In this document: positions 25,440-34,317 of the stretch, piece after piece | Numbering within the stretch: position 1 is the first letter of the stretch | Layout: each line of letters opens with the position of its first letter | Assembly (NCBI GenBank): GCA_036397095.1 | Contig: DASWJQ010000111.1 | Location: 1-64,000 of the forward strand | Source: DASWJQ01 sp036397095 | GTDB taxonomy: Bacteria > Chloroflexota > Anaerolineae > Anaerolineales > E44-bin32 | DNA: 64,000 nucleotides | Direction of reading: 5' to 3' | Position numbers and translations under genes: made by a program | Notes under the pieces: model-generated | What the model was told of the DNA's origin: nothing | What the model saw: only the letters and a program-made list of their open reading frames with translations | Databases searched by the model: none

Positions 25440-25652
25440 TCAGTTGAGATAGGTGACGTCGGTTGCGTGTAAACCGCGAACGTTGTCTTCCAGGAAGAAC
25501 GTGACCTTATCGCCAGCGAGCAGCAAGGGAATGTTGACCTTGGCCAACTCGCTGTGGTGAACGAAGACATCTTCGCCATCGGCGGCGTCGATGTAGCCGT
25601 ACCCTTTCGAACCATCAAACCAGCGGACAACACCCGTGGTCCGTTTGCCCAC
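25440..25652 (-). CDS. Cold-shock domain protein
   Basis: 70 residues from a GTG start preceded by CCGGAGG. Single OB-fold: RNP1-like KGYGYID and RNP2-like DVFVHHSEL motifs are present, as is the start GVVRWFDGSKGYG. These proteins bind single-stranded RNA or DNA and act as RNA chaperones. The second half is less typical (LLLAGDKVTFFLEDNVRGLHATDV). An extended -10 box lies 52 bases upstream. It sits before RNase J on the same strand, which is suggestive for joint RNA handling. Confidence 0.9.
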   Translation of the reverse strand: MGKRTTGVVRWFDGSKGYGYIDAADGEDVFVHHSELAKVNIPLLLAGDKVTFFLEDNVRGLHATDVTYLN

Positions 25653-25703
25653 GGAAGCAACCTCCGGAGGGAATGTGTAGCTGAATTTCTCAAACTCCGG
25701 TGA

Positions 25704-25712
25704 ATTTTATCA
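25704..25712 (-). promoter_or_regulatory. Extended -10 promoter (TGA-TAAAAT) of the cold-shock gene
   Basis: On the minus strand TGA is followed by TAAAAT, 51 bases before the GTG start. The same TGA-TAAAAT appears upstream of the class V aminotransferase gene. Confidence 0.5.
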
Positions 25713-26100
25713 CAGGCCCCTGCGAGCGTCAATGTGGGGGAGGGAAAGGGCAAGGGAAAAGTGACAAGAGATAGGTGAAAAGCGATAAGGGGAATCGGAT
25801 TGTGATTTGTAAATCGGGAAGCTAGGTTGATCGCAAATTGCCGCGCCCGCAACCCCCCCCCGGTAGGGGCGCATGGCGATGCGCCCATTGACCCAATCAG
25901 CAAACACATTCAGGCGGCGCCCGGCGTTTGGTACTTGGTGGTTCCATCCGGGCGGACTCCGAGAGGCTCCGCGTGCGGCAAGGCCATCGATTACTCGATG
26001 CCAGCAAGAGTGCTTGAGCCTTAGGAGGCTATCCTTGGCCTGGCCTTCAGCCACCGCGGGCCAGCGTACAATCAAGCCGGTTACGAAGCCGCAGGAGCGC
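25713..26100. other. Intergenic stretch without a gene (388 bases)
   Basis: Lies between two divergent genes. It starts with a purine-rich tract on the plus strand (about 25736-25800, GGGAAAAG-type repeats), then a run of nine C, then the palindrome at 25867-25886. A TACAAT at 26067-26072 could be the -10 box of the HD-domain gene. No convincing coding frame. Confidence 0.5.
25867..25886. repeat. GC-rich palindrome (GGGCGCAT loop ATGCGCCC)
   Basis: Perfect 8-bp stem with loop GGCG. A very similar hairpin (GGGCGCAT...ATGCGCCT) lies at 48407-48426, so this is a small dispersed repeat rather than a lone terminator. No T-run follows. Confidence 0.6.
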
Positions 26101-26739
26101 ATGATGCCGACCGTTGAACAAGCTCGTAGCTGGTACCCGGCCGATGATCCGGTCCACGGTTTCGACCATGTTCAGCGGGTGCTGGCGGTAGCCGAAAGGC
26201 TGGCTGAGGCCAGCGGCGCCGATCTGGAAATCGTGCGGGCGGCGGCGCTGCTGCACGACGCGTCCGGGGCGGCGCCCGGTGCCGACGGTCAACGCGCCGA
26301 GCATGAGCAGGCGTCGGCGGCCTTCGCCCGCCAGGTCTTGCAAGCAGATGGCTGGCCCGACGAACGAATCCAGCAGGTCGAAGCCTGCATCCGCGCCCAC
26401 CGCTATCGGGGAAGCGAGCCGCCGGTGAGTCTGGAGGCCAAGGTGCTGTTCGACGCCGACAAGCTCGACGTGTTAGGTGCGTTTGGCATCGCCCGGACCC
26501 TGGGCTATGCCCAGCAAGCTGGTCAGCCGGCCTATCATCCACCGTCGGCCAGCTTCCTGGCGATGGGGCAGTTGGAATCCGGCGAGCCGCACAGCGCCTA
26601 CCATGAATACCTATTCAAGCTGCGCAAGGTGGCCGACCTGCTGCACACCGATGAGGCCCGCCGCATGGCAGCGGTCAGGCTGCCACTGCTGCACGCCTTC
26701 TTCGCGCAATTGGCGGCCGAGGCCAGCGGCGACCTTTAA
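26101..26739 (+). CDS. HD-domain metal-dependent phosphohydrolase
   Basis: 212 residues from ATG at 26101 with CAGGAG six bases upstream; an upstream in-frame extension overlaps non-coding sequence. The HD motif is intact: HGFDHVQRVLAVAERL (first His), AALLHDASG (His-Asp), and a downstream HRYRG. This small HD family (YedJ/uncharacterised hydrolases) dephosphorylates nucleotides or related small molecules. Cytosolic; no extra domains. It precedes surE by 37 bases, but surE has its own -10 box in the gap. Confidence 0.85.
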   Translation: MMPTVEQARSWYPADDPVHGFDHVQRVLAVAERLAEASGADLEIVRAAALLHDASGAAPGADGQRAEHEQASAAFARQVLQADGWPDERIQQVEACIRAHRYRGSEPPVSLEAKVLFDADKLDVLGAFGIARTLGYAQQAGQPAYHPPSASFLAMGQLESGEPHSAYHEYLFKLRKVADLLHTDEARRMAAVRLPLLHAFFAQLAAEASGDL

Positions 26740-26758
26740 CCACGTTGGTTGTCTCCAT

Positions 26759-26767
26759 TGGTATCAT
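26759..26767 (+). promoter_or_regulatory. Extended -10 promoter (TGG-TATCAT) for surE
   Basis: TGG plus TATCAT ends nine bases before the ATG of surE at 26777, implying a nearly leaderless transcript; no ribosome-binding site is seen in the nine bases. Confidence 0.4.
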
Positions 26768-26776
26768 GCAGCCCTG

Positions 26777-27595
26777 ATGAGCGACGCTGAACGCCCCCAA
26801 ATTCTATTGACAAATGATGATGGCATCCGTTCGCCGGGCTTATGGGCGGCGGCCGAGGCGCTGTCGGCGCTGGGTTTTGTCACCGTCGCCGCCCCCCGCG
26901 AGCAGGCCTCGGGCAGCGGCCGCAGCATGCCGCCCAGCTCCGACGGCAGCATCCGGCGCGAGCAGGTGTCGGTCGGTGGCCAGGAGTGGACGGTCTATGC
27001 CATCGGCGGCTCGCCGGCACAAACCGTCCAGCATGCCATCTTCGAACTGATGCCGGAGCTGCCGGACCTGGTAGTGGCCGGCATCAACTATGGCGAAAAC
27101 GTAACGACCAGCGTCACCATCTCGGGCACGGTCGGGGCGGCGATGGAAGGGGCGGCCTTCGGGGTGCCAGCGTTGGCCATCTCGCTCGAAACCGACCGTG
27201 AGCACCATTTGTCCTATTCCGATCTGATTGACTTCCAGGTGGCCGCCCATTTTGCGCAACTATTCGGTGGCCTGCTGCTCACAAAGACGCTCGGCCCCGA
27301 CGTCAATGTGCTCAAGGTCGATGTGCCGTCTTCGGCAACGCTGGAGACACCTTGGCAGCTCACCCGGCTCGAGCGCTCGCGCTATTACCTGCCGCGCGGG
27401 CCACAGCGCCAGGACCTGGCCGAGCCGGGGCGCGTCGACTACGAAGTGATCAGTGACGCCACCGGTTTCACACCAGGGAGCGATGCCTATACATTGCGGG
27501 TCGAGCGGGCGGTGGCGGTCACGCCGCTCAGTCTGGATATGACGTCCAGGGTCGATTTCGAAGACCTGCGCCGGATGCTGGACGGGGCTAGCTAG
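26777..27595 (+). CDS. surE: 5'/3'-nucleotidase SurE
   Basis: 272 residues from ATG at 26777. A SurE enzyme removes phosphate from nucleoside 5'- or 3'-monophosphates. Family motifs: ILLTNDDGIRSPGL (the Asp-Asp metal ligands), VAAPREQASGSGR, and AGINYGENVTTSVTISGTVGAAMEGA. The C-terminal part with the dimer arm (TDGFTPGSDAYTL-like SDATGFTPGSDAYTL) is present, so it is complete. The last 8 bases overlap the convergent inositol-monophosphatase gene. Confidence 0.93.
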   Translation: MSDAERPQILLTNDDGIRSPGLWAAAEALSALGFVTVAAPREQASGSGRSMPPSSDGSIRREQVSVGGQEWTVYAIGGSPAQTVQHAIFELMPELPDLVVAGINYGENVTTSVTISGTVGAAMEGAAFGVPALAISLETDREHHLSYSDLIDFQVAAHFAQLFGGLLLTKTLGPDVNVLKVDVPSSATLETPWQLTRLERSRYYLPRGPQRQDLAEPGRVDYEVISDATGFTPGSDAYTLRVERAVAVTPLSLDMTSRVDFEDLRRMLDGAS

Positions 27596-28397
27596 CCTCC
27601 GCCGAACTCAACGCAGTCAACAGTTGATCGTGGATCAGCCCGTTGGTCGCCACGACCGATGTGCTGTGCGTCGCCAATGGACGGTCACCGCCGAGGGTGG
27701 TGAGGCGGCCACCGGCGCATTCGACCAGCAGGGCGCCGGCGGCGAAATCCCATGGGTGGGTCTCGACCTCCCAATAGCCATCGAAGCGGCCGGCCGCGAC
27801 ATAGGCCAAATCGAGGGCGGCCGAGCCCATGCGGCGAACGGCGCGCGAGCGCAGCGCCAGCCGCCGGTAGTTGTCCAGATTGTTGTCGGGCCGGGTGCGC
27901 ACGTCGTAAGGGAAGCCGGTGACGAGCAGGGACGCATCCAGGTCGTCCCGATCGGACACCTGCAACGTCTCGCTGTTTCGTTTGGCCGGCCCACCGTGCA
28001 CCCCCGTGAACAGCTCGGCCAGCGCCGGAGCATAAATCACGCCGACGCGGGGCTGCCCGCCCGCCACCCAGGCCATCGAGACACAGTAGAACGGGATGCC
28101 GTGGGCGAAGTTGGTCGTCCCATCCAGCGGATCCACCACCCACAAGCTGTCGCCCTCACCCTGGCGGCCTGACTCCTCAGCCAGGATGGCCTCGCCGGGA
28201 AATCGACCCCGCAGCTGGTCCAGAATGTAGCCTTCGGCCTTCAAATCAAACTCGGTCAGCAGGTCAGTCGCCGAGCGCTTGGTTCGCACCTGGCCGGCGT
28301 GCCCCAGTCCTTCGACCAACATTTCGCCGGCACCCCGGGCGATGTCGACGGCGGCCGCCAAACGCTCGGCAAGTTCGGAGGCGGAGAAGGGTTTCAT
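27588..28397 (-). CDS. Inositol-monophosphatase-family phosphatase
   Basis: 269 residues from ATG at 28397. Li+-sensitive phosphatase family signature in order: LAEESG (metal-binding Glu), WVVDPLDGTTNFAHG (metal Asps), and WDFAAGALLVECAGG near the C-terminus. It hydrolyses myo-inositol-1-phosphate or a similar small sugar phosphate or nucleotide (such as PAP). It is last gene of the minus-strand run that starts at 34164, and its start overlaps the PIG-V-like gene by four bases, so it is coupled to membrane glycosylation genes. A link to inositol-lipid or mannoside synthesis is plausible but unproven. Confidence 0.9.
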   Translation of the reverse strand: MKPFSASELAERLAAAVDIARGAGEMLVEGLGHAGQVRTKRSATDLLTEFDLKAEGYILDQLRGRFPGEAILAEESGRQGEGDSLWVVDPLDGTTNFAHGIPFYCVSMAWVAGGQPRVGVIYAPALAELFTGVHGGPAKRNSETLQVSDRDDLDASLLVTGFPYDVRTRPDNNLDNYRRLALRSRAVRRMGSAALDLAYVAAGRFDGYWEVETHPWDFAAGALLVECAGGRLTTLGGDRPLATHSTSVVATNGLIHDQLLTALSSAEAS

Positions 28398-29662
28398 CCG
28401 ACGAAGATGTAGACGGCGGACAGCGCGCTGTGGGCCAGCAACCAGCTGCTGGAGAGCGCCAAGTAGGCCAGGCGGACCCACGGCCGGGCCGACGCCAGCC
28501 AATGGCCGATGACGGCAAAGGCTGGGAACAGGATCAACACATAGCGGGCCATCGAGCGCCAGTAGGAGGCCTGCATCGAGTGCAGCCCGAGCAGCACGAA
28601 CAGGTTGCCCGCCAGGTACAAACCCCAGGATGGGCGCGGCAGCGCCGGATTGCGCAGCAATGCAAGCAACAGAACGGTGAAGCCGACTGCCGCCAGCACT
28701 TCAATCAAGGGAAGGTACTCCCGCAGGTCGAGAAGCTGGCCCACCGCCAACAGCGGGCCGCGCAGCGGCCCGACCCAGGTTTGACGGGCATGTTGGCCCA
28801 AAGTTACGGTCAACGGTGGAAAGCCCAGCTGCGAGCGCCACCATTGGAAGCCGGCCGCCGCCAGCAGCGGCATGGCCGCCGCCACGAGCCCAGGGGCCAG
28901 GGCCAGCGGCCGCCGCGAACCGGCCGGCGCCTGGCGCCACCGGTGCCAGGCGATCCAAGCAAGCGGCAGGGCGTTGACGATGCCGGGCCCCCGGGTCAGC
29001 GCCGACAGGCCGGCAAGCAACCCGGCTAGCAGCCAGCGCTGCCGATGGGCAGCCAGCAGGGCACCCAGCGTGAGCGCCAGGAACAGCGACTCGGTATAGG
29101 GTGCGATCAAGAAGAAGCTGGTGGGGAAAACGGCCAATGCCAGCAGGGTCCAGCGGGCTGTGCCCGAAGAAACGCGCTCGGACACCAGCCGGTGCAGCAA
29201 GGTAAAGGCTGCCAGTGCAGCCAGGGTTGAAACCAGCAGACCGGTGACCAGGGTGGCTCCGCCCAAGAGCGGCCGGACAAGCGCGACCAACCCGGCATAC
29301 AACGGGTAGAAAGTGCTCGAACCGACTTCGGCGCCCAGGTAGCCGAACTGCGCCAGGCGCATGTGGTGGACGGCATCCCAACGCAGCCATACGCCGAGCA
29401 GGGCCTGGCCCAGTCTGTCGTCGGGGATGGGGATGCCGCCGTGAAGCTCGGGCGTGGCCAACAGGGTGGGATCCAGGTGAGGGCCGGCGACCCACCAGAC
29501 GGCGGCCATCAGCACACCCAATCCTAGCCTCAATCCCAGCGTCAGCGTCAGGCCCCAGACGAGGGAGGCCGTCCAGTCATCACCCGCCAGGCGGGCCACC
29601 CAACGTTCGCCAATGCGCCGCAGCCAGCTTCTGGATGGACCGGCAGGGGGCGCGCTGCTCAT
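28394..29662 (-). CDS. PIG-V-like (GT76-type) integral membrane mannosyltransferase
   Basis: 422 residues with about nine to ten hydrophobic segments. The loop after the first membrane helix has RWDAVHHMRLAQFGY, the PIG-V signature (WD with a following FYPLYAG). Eukaryotic PIG-V uses dolichol-phosphate-mannose; bacterial relatives probably use polyprenyl-phosphate-sugars on the outer face of the membrane. The start overlaps the methyltransferase stop (29659-29662). It belongs to a run with a GT39 enzyme, so lipid-linked sugar transfer to protein or glycan is likely. Substrate unknown. Confidence 0.8.
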   Translation of the reverse strand: MSSAPPAGPSRSWLRRIGERWVARLAGDDWTASLVWGLTLTLGLRLGLGVLMAAVWWVAGPHLDPTLLATPELHGGIPIPDDRLGQALLGVWLRWDAVHHMRLAQFGYLGAEVGSSTFYPLYAGLVALVRPLLGGATLVTGLLVSTLAALAAFTLLHRLVSERVSSGTARWTLLALAVFPTSFFLIAPYTESLFLALTLGALLAAHRQRWLLAGLLAGLSALTRGPGIVNALPLAWIAWHRWRQAPAGSRRPLALAPGLVAAAMPLLAAAGFQWWRSQLGFPPLTVTLGQHARQTWVGPLRGPLLAVGQLLDLREYLPLIEVLAAVGFTVLLLALLRNPALPRPSWGLYLAGNLFVLLGLHSMQASYWRSMARYVLILFPAFAVIGHWLASARPWVRLAYLALSSSWLLAHSALSAVYIFVG

Positions 29663-30909
29663 CCCGCCGGGGCTCCCCGCCAGACGAAGTGACTGAGCGA
29701 CTCAATGTGGTAGGTCTGGGGGAACATGTCAAAGGGGGTCAACTCGACCAGTTCGTAACCGCCGGCGGTCAGCCGTTTGGCGTCACGCGCCAGGGTGGCC
29801 GGGTCACAAGATACGTACGCCAGGTGAGGCGTACGCCAGCCAACCAGCGCGTCGATGGTCTCGACAGCCAGCCCGGCCCGCGGCGGATCGAGCACAACGG
29901 CGGCGGGCGCCTCGACCAGCGCCGGCAGCGTTTGCTCGACGGTGGCTTCGTAGAGCGTCACCTGGTCGAATGACTCCAGATTGACTTCGAAATCGGCGCA
30001 GGCCGAAGGGGAAGCCTCAACGGCGGTGACCCTTGCTCCGCGCCCGGCCAGGAAGGCGCTGAACAGGCCGACGCCGGCGTACAGATCGAAGACGTGGTCG
30101 CCGGCGCCAACCGGCAGCAGGTCGAGCAGCTTGTTGACCAGCAGCTCGGTGAGGGGCAGGTTGGTTTGAAAGAATGACCCGGGTGAGACGCGAAAACTAC
30201 GGCTGCCAATCTCCATGGTCAGATCCGGATCGCCGGCCAGCACCAGCGTGCCATCGTCTTCGTGCCAACTGACCGATGCCCCAATATCCGAGTCGAGGTG
30301 GAAATCCGGGCCGCCCTGGCCGAGCAACACTACCATGGCGTTGCCCAAGCTGTCCTGGCGCACCTCGACATCGACCACGCCACCGGCGGTTTCAAAGTCG
30401 AGTTGGGGCCACAACTGGCCGACAATCTGACCGGGCAGGTGGCATTCCTCGACGGCGAAAAGCGCCTGTTGGGTGATGTCGTGGAACCCCAACCGGTTGT
30501 CGGGCAGCAGGTGAAAGCGCAGCCGGTTGCGGTAGCCCCATGGATCTGGTGAGCCGACGATCGGACCGACCGGGGCATCCTGCAGGCCGCCAATGCGGCG
30601 CAGTTGGTCGATCACGATGTCGCGTTTGTGGCGCAATTGGCTGTCGTAGGCGGCATGCTGGTAGTGGCAGCCGCCGCAGCGGCCAAAATGCCGGCAGCGC
30701 GGCTCGGTGCGGTCCGGGCTCGGCTCGAGCACTTCGAGCAGACGGGCCCGCGCCCAGCGGGCGCGCACTTCGACCAACTCAACGCGAACCCTTTCACCCG
30801 GCAGCGCAAAGCCGACAAAGACAAGGCGGCCGTCATCAGCCCGGCCGATGGCCTCCCCGCCAAAGGCCATCCCGGTCAGCCGCAGGCTGAGTTCATCGCC
30901 GGGGTTCAT
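29659..30909 (-). CDS. RlmD/TrmA-type RNA uracil-C5 methyltransferase
   Basis: 416 residues from ATG at 30909; a longer upstream reading is shadow sequence. N-terminal TRAM-like OB fold (LRLTGMAFGGEAIGRADDGRLVFV), then the iron-sulfur cysteines CRHFGRCGGC, and a C-terminal SAM domain with VFDLYAGVGLFS, VVLDPPRAGL and the catalytic cysteine region YVSCDPATLARD. It methylates a uridine of 23S rRNA or tRNA. It starts five bases after the CPBP protease stop and overlaps the next gene at the far end, but functional ties to these neighbours are not obvious. Confidence 0.92.
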   Translation of the reverse strand: MNPGDELSLRLTGMAFGGEAIGRADDGRLVFVGFALPGERVRVELVEVRARWARARLLEVLEPSPDRTEPRCRHFGRCGGCHYQHAAYDSQLRHKRDIVIDQLRRIGGLQDAPVGPIVGSPDPWGYRNRLRFHLLPDNRLGFHDITQQALFAVEECHLPGQIVGQLWPQLDFETAGGVVDVEVRQDSLGNAMVVLLGQGGPDFHLDSDIGASVSWHEDDGTLVLAGDPDLTMEIGSRSFRVSPGSFFQTNLPLTELLVNKLLDLLPVGAGDHVFDLYAGVGLFSAFLAGRGARVTAVEASPSACADFEVNLESFDQVTLYEATVEQTLPALVEAPAAVVLDPPRAGLAVETIDALVGWRTPHLAYVSCDPATLARDAKRLTAGGYELVELTPFDMFPQTYHIESLSHFVWRGAPAG

Positions 30910-30913
30910 CTGG

Positions 30914-31585
30914 CTAGCCGGCGGCCGAGGCCATGGCGACCAACACGACCAACACGTTGACCAGCCAGTGCAGCAAGAACGGGTAGACGAAGGAACGCGT
31001 CCGCCAGGCCAGGTAGCCAAAGTAACTGCCGCCGAAAATCGTCGACAGCGTCTCGAGCTGCGGCTTGCCCAGGTGGGCCATGGCAAAGGGCACGGCCTGC
31101 AGCAGGATCGCGTGCGGGCCGGCCACGCGGGCCAGGGTGAACAGCAGGAACCCGCGGAAGAAGAATTCCCAACCGAACAAGTCGACGGCGGCGACGATCA
31201 ACACTTCAAGCGGGGCCTGCTCGGCCCGGCTGTAGTAGGCGGTCATGGCCGGCGTCCGGGCCGACAAGTAGAGGAAGGGCGCCGCCACCAACGCGCTGGC
31301 GCCGACCAGCAGCAGACCGCGGCGCCAATCGCCCCATTGAAAGCCGTAGTCGGCCGGTCGGTCGCGGAACCAAAAAATGATCAGCAACGGCGCCAGCAGG
31401 TAGTAGAAAACACGCTCGATGGCCTTGGCCCGTACCAGGCCGGTGAACGACCCTGCCGGCAGGACCTGGTTGTAGTAGTCGAGCATAAGCAGCAGTGTGC
31501 TGATGATAATGGCGACAGTCACCCGCCGGTCGAGCTCAAGGCCGGCGATGCGCCAGGTTTGCTTGGCGGGCGGCGTGGCGGTCAC
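30914..31585 (-). CDS. CPBP-family intramembrane metalloprotease
   Basis: 223 residues, GTG start, seven or eight hydrophobic segments. Abi/CAAX-protease motif: GWEFFFRGFLL, then PFAMAHLGKPQLE, then HWLVN, corresponding to motifs 1 to 3. In motif 1 the usual Glu-Glu pair is Trp-Glu, so the first Glu is missing; many bacterial members of this subgroup share the WE form (from memory). The family cleaves peptides within the membrane or serves bacteriocin self-immunity and protein maturation. Target unknown. It lies between GT39 and RlmD genes on the same strand. Confidence 0.85.
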   Translation of the reverse strand: MTATPPAKQTWRIAGLELDRRVTVAIIISTLLLMLDYYNQVLPAGSFTGLVRAKAIERVFYYLLAPLLIIFWFRDRPADYGFQWGDWRRGLLLVGASALVAAPFLYLSARTPAMTAYYSRAEQAPLEVLIVAAVDLFGWEFFFRGFLLFTLARVAGPHAILLQAVPFAMAHLGKPQLETLSTIFGGSYFGYLAWRTRSFVYPFLLHWLVNVLVVLVAMASAAG

Positions 31586-31601
31586 GGCGAGCTCCTCGCG
31601 C

Positions 31602-33104
31602 TCAGTAGGGCAGGCTGGCTTGCCAGCCCTGGGCGCTGGCCAGCACGGCGTAGCGGGCGAGCCCGGTGGCTAGTTCGAAGACCCAGGCCAATACAACGGT
31701 CAGCAGGATTGCGCCGCCGAGCCACAGCCTGCGGAGGGCGGCCGGGTCCCCAGTGCGCAACCGCGAGACGTCGGTGGGCCAGCGCGTCAAACCGCGGGCG
31801 GCCAGAGCCGTGAGCATCGGCACCAGCGCAAAATGGAAGCGTTCTTCGGCCATGATCAGCAGGTGGACGCCAATGTACCACGCAAAGAGCATGCTCAAGA
31901 TGGTCCAGGGTGGATCGCGTGGCGACATCGTCCAGCCAAAGATCGCCAACGGCAAGACCAGCAGCAGCGGTAGGGACAAGATAATGAGCGCCGCCACGAC
32001 GGCGCCCGTCGGCCAGCGGCCGAAGAAGCCGTTGCTGTAAAGAAAGCTGAAGATGCGGTCTTCCAGCCCCCAGAAGTGGCCCCACTTGTGGGCAACCAGC
32101 AGCGGCACGCGCGCCGGGTCCTGCTGGATGAAGGCCAGCGCGTGCTGGCGGCCGACGGCATCGCGCTCGGCGTCGTCGAGAATCGTCAGAAGGTCGAGCG
32201 ACGGCCCGAACTGGAAGCTGCCGGTGCCTTCGGGGTGGTAACCAAGATACAGGTTGTACCCCATGCTGCTTTCGATCATCGTTGGGCGCTGGTGGAGCAG
32301 GCTGTTGCGCACGATCCAGGGGGTGGCCAGGGCGACCAGCGGCAGCAAGAACAGTATGGCCGGCCGCCGCCGGCCCTGGCGCCACCAGCGCAACGCGGCC
32401 AGCAGTGGAAAGCCAATGATGACCGACCGGGTCATGGTGGCCAGCGCCAGCAATAAGCCGGCCAAGAGATGGTGGCGATCTGCGCCCGATCGCTCGGCCC
32501 GCAAGAGCAACCACGTCCCGGCGGCCAGTGCGGGCAGGAAGAGTGTCTCGGTCGCTAGGCCAAGCGGGAGCGCCACCAGCATCGGCCAGGCGGCGGTCAC
32601 CACACCGGCGCCGACGGCCAGGCGCTGATTGGCGTTCAGTTCACGGGCAATTGCATAGGCAAGCGGCGCCAGGCTGGCGCCGATCAAGGCCTGCAGCGCG
32701 CGCGCCGCCAGGAAGCGATCGGTCAGCCCGAAGGCGGCGTACACCAGGCCGAGAAAGGCCGGATACAACGGCGCTCGAAAGCTGGTCAGCATGCCACGCG
32801 GGTCGGTCGGCAGGTCGATAGAGGCGACGTCAATACCGGCGTAGGCCTGCATGGCCGCCAGGATCTGGCGCAAGTCGTTGGGGGCATACCAGCGGAAACC
32901 ATGACCCGCCGCCAGGCTGCGCCCGAGCATGTCGTACTGAAACATGTCGTCGAGGCCGATCCCCAGGCCGGCCGTCAGTACGACCGGCGCAAGGCGCAGG
33001 GCGGCTGCCAGCAGATACAGCCACAGGGTGGTGCGGCCGCCCTTGCTCGCTTGGCGAGAGGCATCGGCATCCGCCGGCAGCGGGGCCGGCGGAGCGTCAG
33101 CCAT
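31602..33104 (-). CDS. GT39-type integral membrane glycosyltransferase (PMT_2-like)
   Basis: 500 residues with about ten to twelve membrane helices. The first large loop has LDDMFQYDMLGRSL, the acidic catalytic motif seen in PMT/ArnT-like transferases, then a FRAPLYPAFLGLVYAAFG segment. It uses a polyprenyl-phosphate-sugar as donor outside the cell. The start overlaps the class V aminotransferase gene by 8 bases. Acceptor unknown; possibly a surface glycan or protein, given the PIG-V-like enzyme in the same run. Confidence 0.85.
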   Translation of the reverse strand: MADAPPAPLPADADASRQASKGGRTTLWLYLLAAALRLAPVVLTAGLGIGLDDMFQYDMLGRSLAAGHGFRWYAPNDLRQILAAMQAYAGIDVASIDLPTDPRGMLTSFRAPLYPAFLGLVYAAFGLTDRFLAARALQALIGASLAPLAYAIARELNANQRLAVGAGVVTAAWPMLVALPLGLATETLFLPALAAGTWLLLRAERSGADRHHLLAGLLLALATMTRSVIIGFPLLAALRWWRQGRRRPAILFLLPLVALATPWIVRNSLLHQRPTMIESSMGYNLYLGYHPEGTGSFQFGPSLDLLTILDDAERDAVGRQHALAFIQQDPARVPLLVAHKWGHFWGLEDRIFSFLYSNGFFGRWPTGAVVAALIILSLPLLLVLPLAIFGWTMSPRDPPWTILSMLFAWYIGVHLLIMAEERFHFALVPMLTALAARGLTRWPTDVSRLRTGDPAALRRLWLGGAILLTVVLAWVFELATGLARYAVLASAQGWQASLPY

Positions 33105-34164
33105 CGAGGAAGGTGTCGATGGCCGCCAACAACCGGTCGATGTCGGCCGGCTGGATTTCGCCCATGTGGCCGATGCGGAAGCTCTCGGCCTTGATGCGGC
33201 CGTAGCCGTCGGCGATAGTCATGCCGTCCTTGGCCAGCTCGGCGTTGAGCGCTTTGAAATCAATGGGCTGGGTCTTGCGGACGGTGGTCACCGTCTTGGA
33301 GCGGTAACCTTCGGCGGCGAACAAGTCGAAGCGCTGACGGGCCCAACTGCCCACCTGTTCTGCCATCGCCTGGTGGCGGGCAAAGCGGGCCGGCAGGCCC
33401 TCGGCCAGGATGCGATCGAGCTGTTGGTCAAGCGCATACAACAGCGAGATGGCCGGTGTGGCCGGCGTGCTCTGCTTCTCCACTAGGTATTTCTCCAACT
33501 GCACGAAGTCGAAATACCAGCCACGGACCGGAATGGAGTGCGCCCGTTGGAGGGCTCGGTCGCTGACGGAGGCAAAGGCCAGGCCCGGCGGCAGCGCCAG
33601 ACACTTCTGCGACGAGGTCAGCAGCACATCGATGCCCCAATCGTCGGCCGGGATATCGACCCCGCCGAGCGAGGAGACGGCGTCGACCAGAATCATCAAA
33701 TCCGGATTGGCGGCACGCGCCCGCTGGATGATGGCTTCGACCGGGTTCTCTACGCCGGTTGAGGTTTCGTTGTGGACGATAGCCAGGGCATCGTAGTCGG
33801 CCCTGGCCAGGGCCGCTTCCACCTGCTCGGGCGTGTTGGGTTGGCCCCATTCGGCATCGAGCCGGTCGGTTGGCACGCCGTTGGCGAGGGCCACCTCGTA
33901 CCAGCGTTCGCCAAAGGCGCCGCAGACGCACATCAGCAAGCGCTGGCTGACGCAGTTGCGCGCGGCCGCTTCCTGAAGGCCGCTGCCCGAAGAGGCGCTG
34001 ATATAGACCCGGTGACCGGTCTGGAACAATTGCTTGAGCCTCGGCTGCAATCCGCCGAACAGGTCGTAGAACGCCTGGCTGCGATGGCCGATCATTGGGC
34101 GGTTCTGGGCGGCCAGGATTTCGGGGGCAACGTCGGTTGGACCGGGGATGAAGAGATGGGCCAT
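33097..34164 (-). CDS. Class V aminotransferase (alanine/serine-glyoxylate type)
   Basis: 355 residues. PLP-dependent fold type I: the start (MAHLFIPGPTDVAPEILAAQNRPM) is characteristic; the PLP lysine lies in TSSQKCLALPPG; HNETSTGVENPV and DAVSSLGGVDI are the usual cofactor-binding segments. Likely substrates are serine or alanine with glyoxylate. A phosphoserine aminotransferase role is a known alternative for this shape. It starts the minus-strand run ending with the IMPase gene. An extended -10 box lies 36 bases upstream. Confidence 0.9.
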   Translation of the reverse strand: MAHLFIPGPTDVAPEILAAQNRPMIGHRSQAFYDLFGGLQPRLKQLFQTGHRVYISASSGSGLQEAAARNCVSQRLLMCVCGAFGERWYEVALANGVPTDRLDAEWGQPNTPEQVEAALARADYDALAIVHNETSTGVENPVEAIIQRARAANPDLMILVDAVSSLGGVDIPADDWGIDVLLTSSQKCLALPPGLAFASVSDRALQRAHSIPVRGWYFDFVQLEKYLVEKQSTPATPAISLLYALDQQLDRILAEGLPARFARHQAMAEQVGSWARQRFDLFAAEGYRSKTVTTVRKTQPIDFKALNAELAKDGMTIADGYGRIKAESFRIGHMGEIQPADIDRLLAAIDTFLDG

Positions 34165-34199
34165 CGTCTACCTCGGGAGGCTCGAGATTGGTCGGCGGC

Positions 34200-34208
34200 A
34201 TTTTATCA
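34200..34208 (-). promoter_or_regulatory. Extended -10 promoter (TGA-TAAAAT) of the class V aminotransferase run
   Basis: On the minus strand TGA then TAAAAT, 35 bases before the ATG at 34164, followed by GCCGCCG. Same box as ahead of the cold-shock gene. Confidence 0.5.
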
Positions 34209-34317
34209 GACGGATGCCTTTCGGCCTAGCGCCGGGGGTTCCATGCAACCCCAAGTCATATTTGGCACCGTAATCCCAAGAAGATTGAACCGAAGTTTAG
34301 AAAACTCAAACTACATC

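Noticed and set aside
25733..25830. CRISPR-like or tandem-repeat array in the purine-rich tract
   Set aside because: The GGGAAAAG-like units are irregular in length and spacing, with no spacers or conserved repeat.
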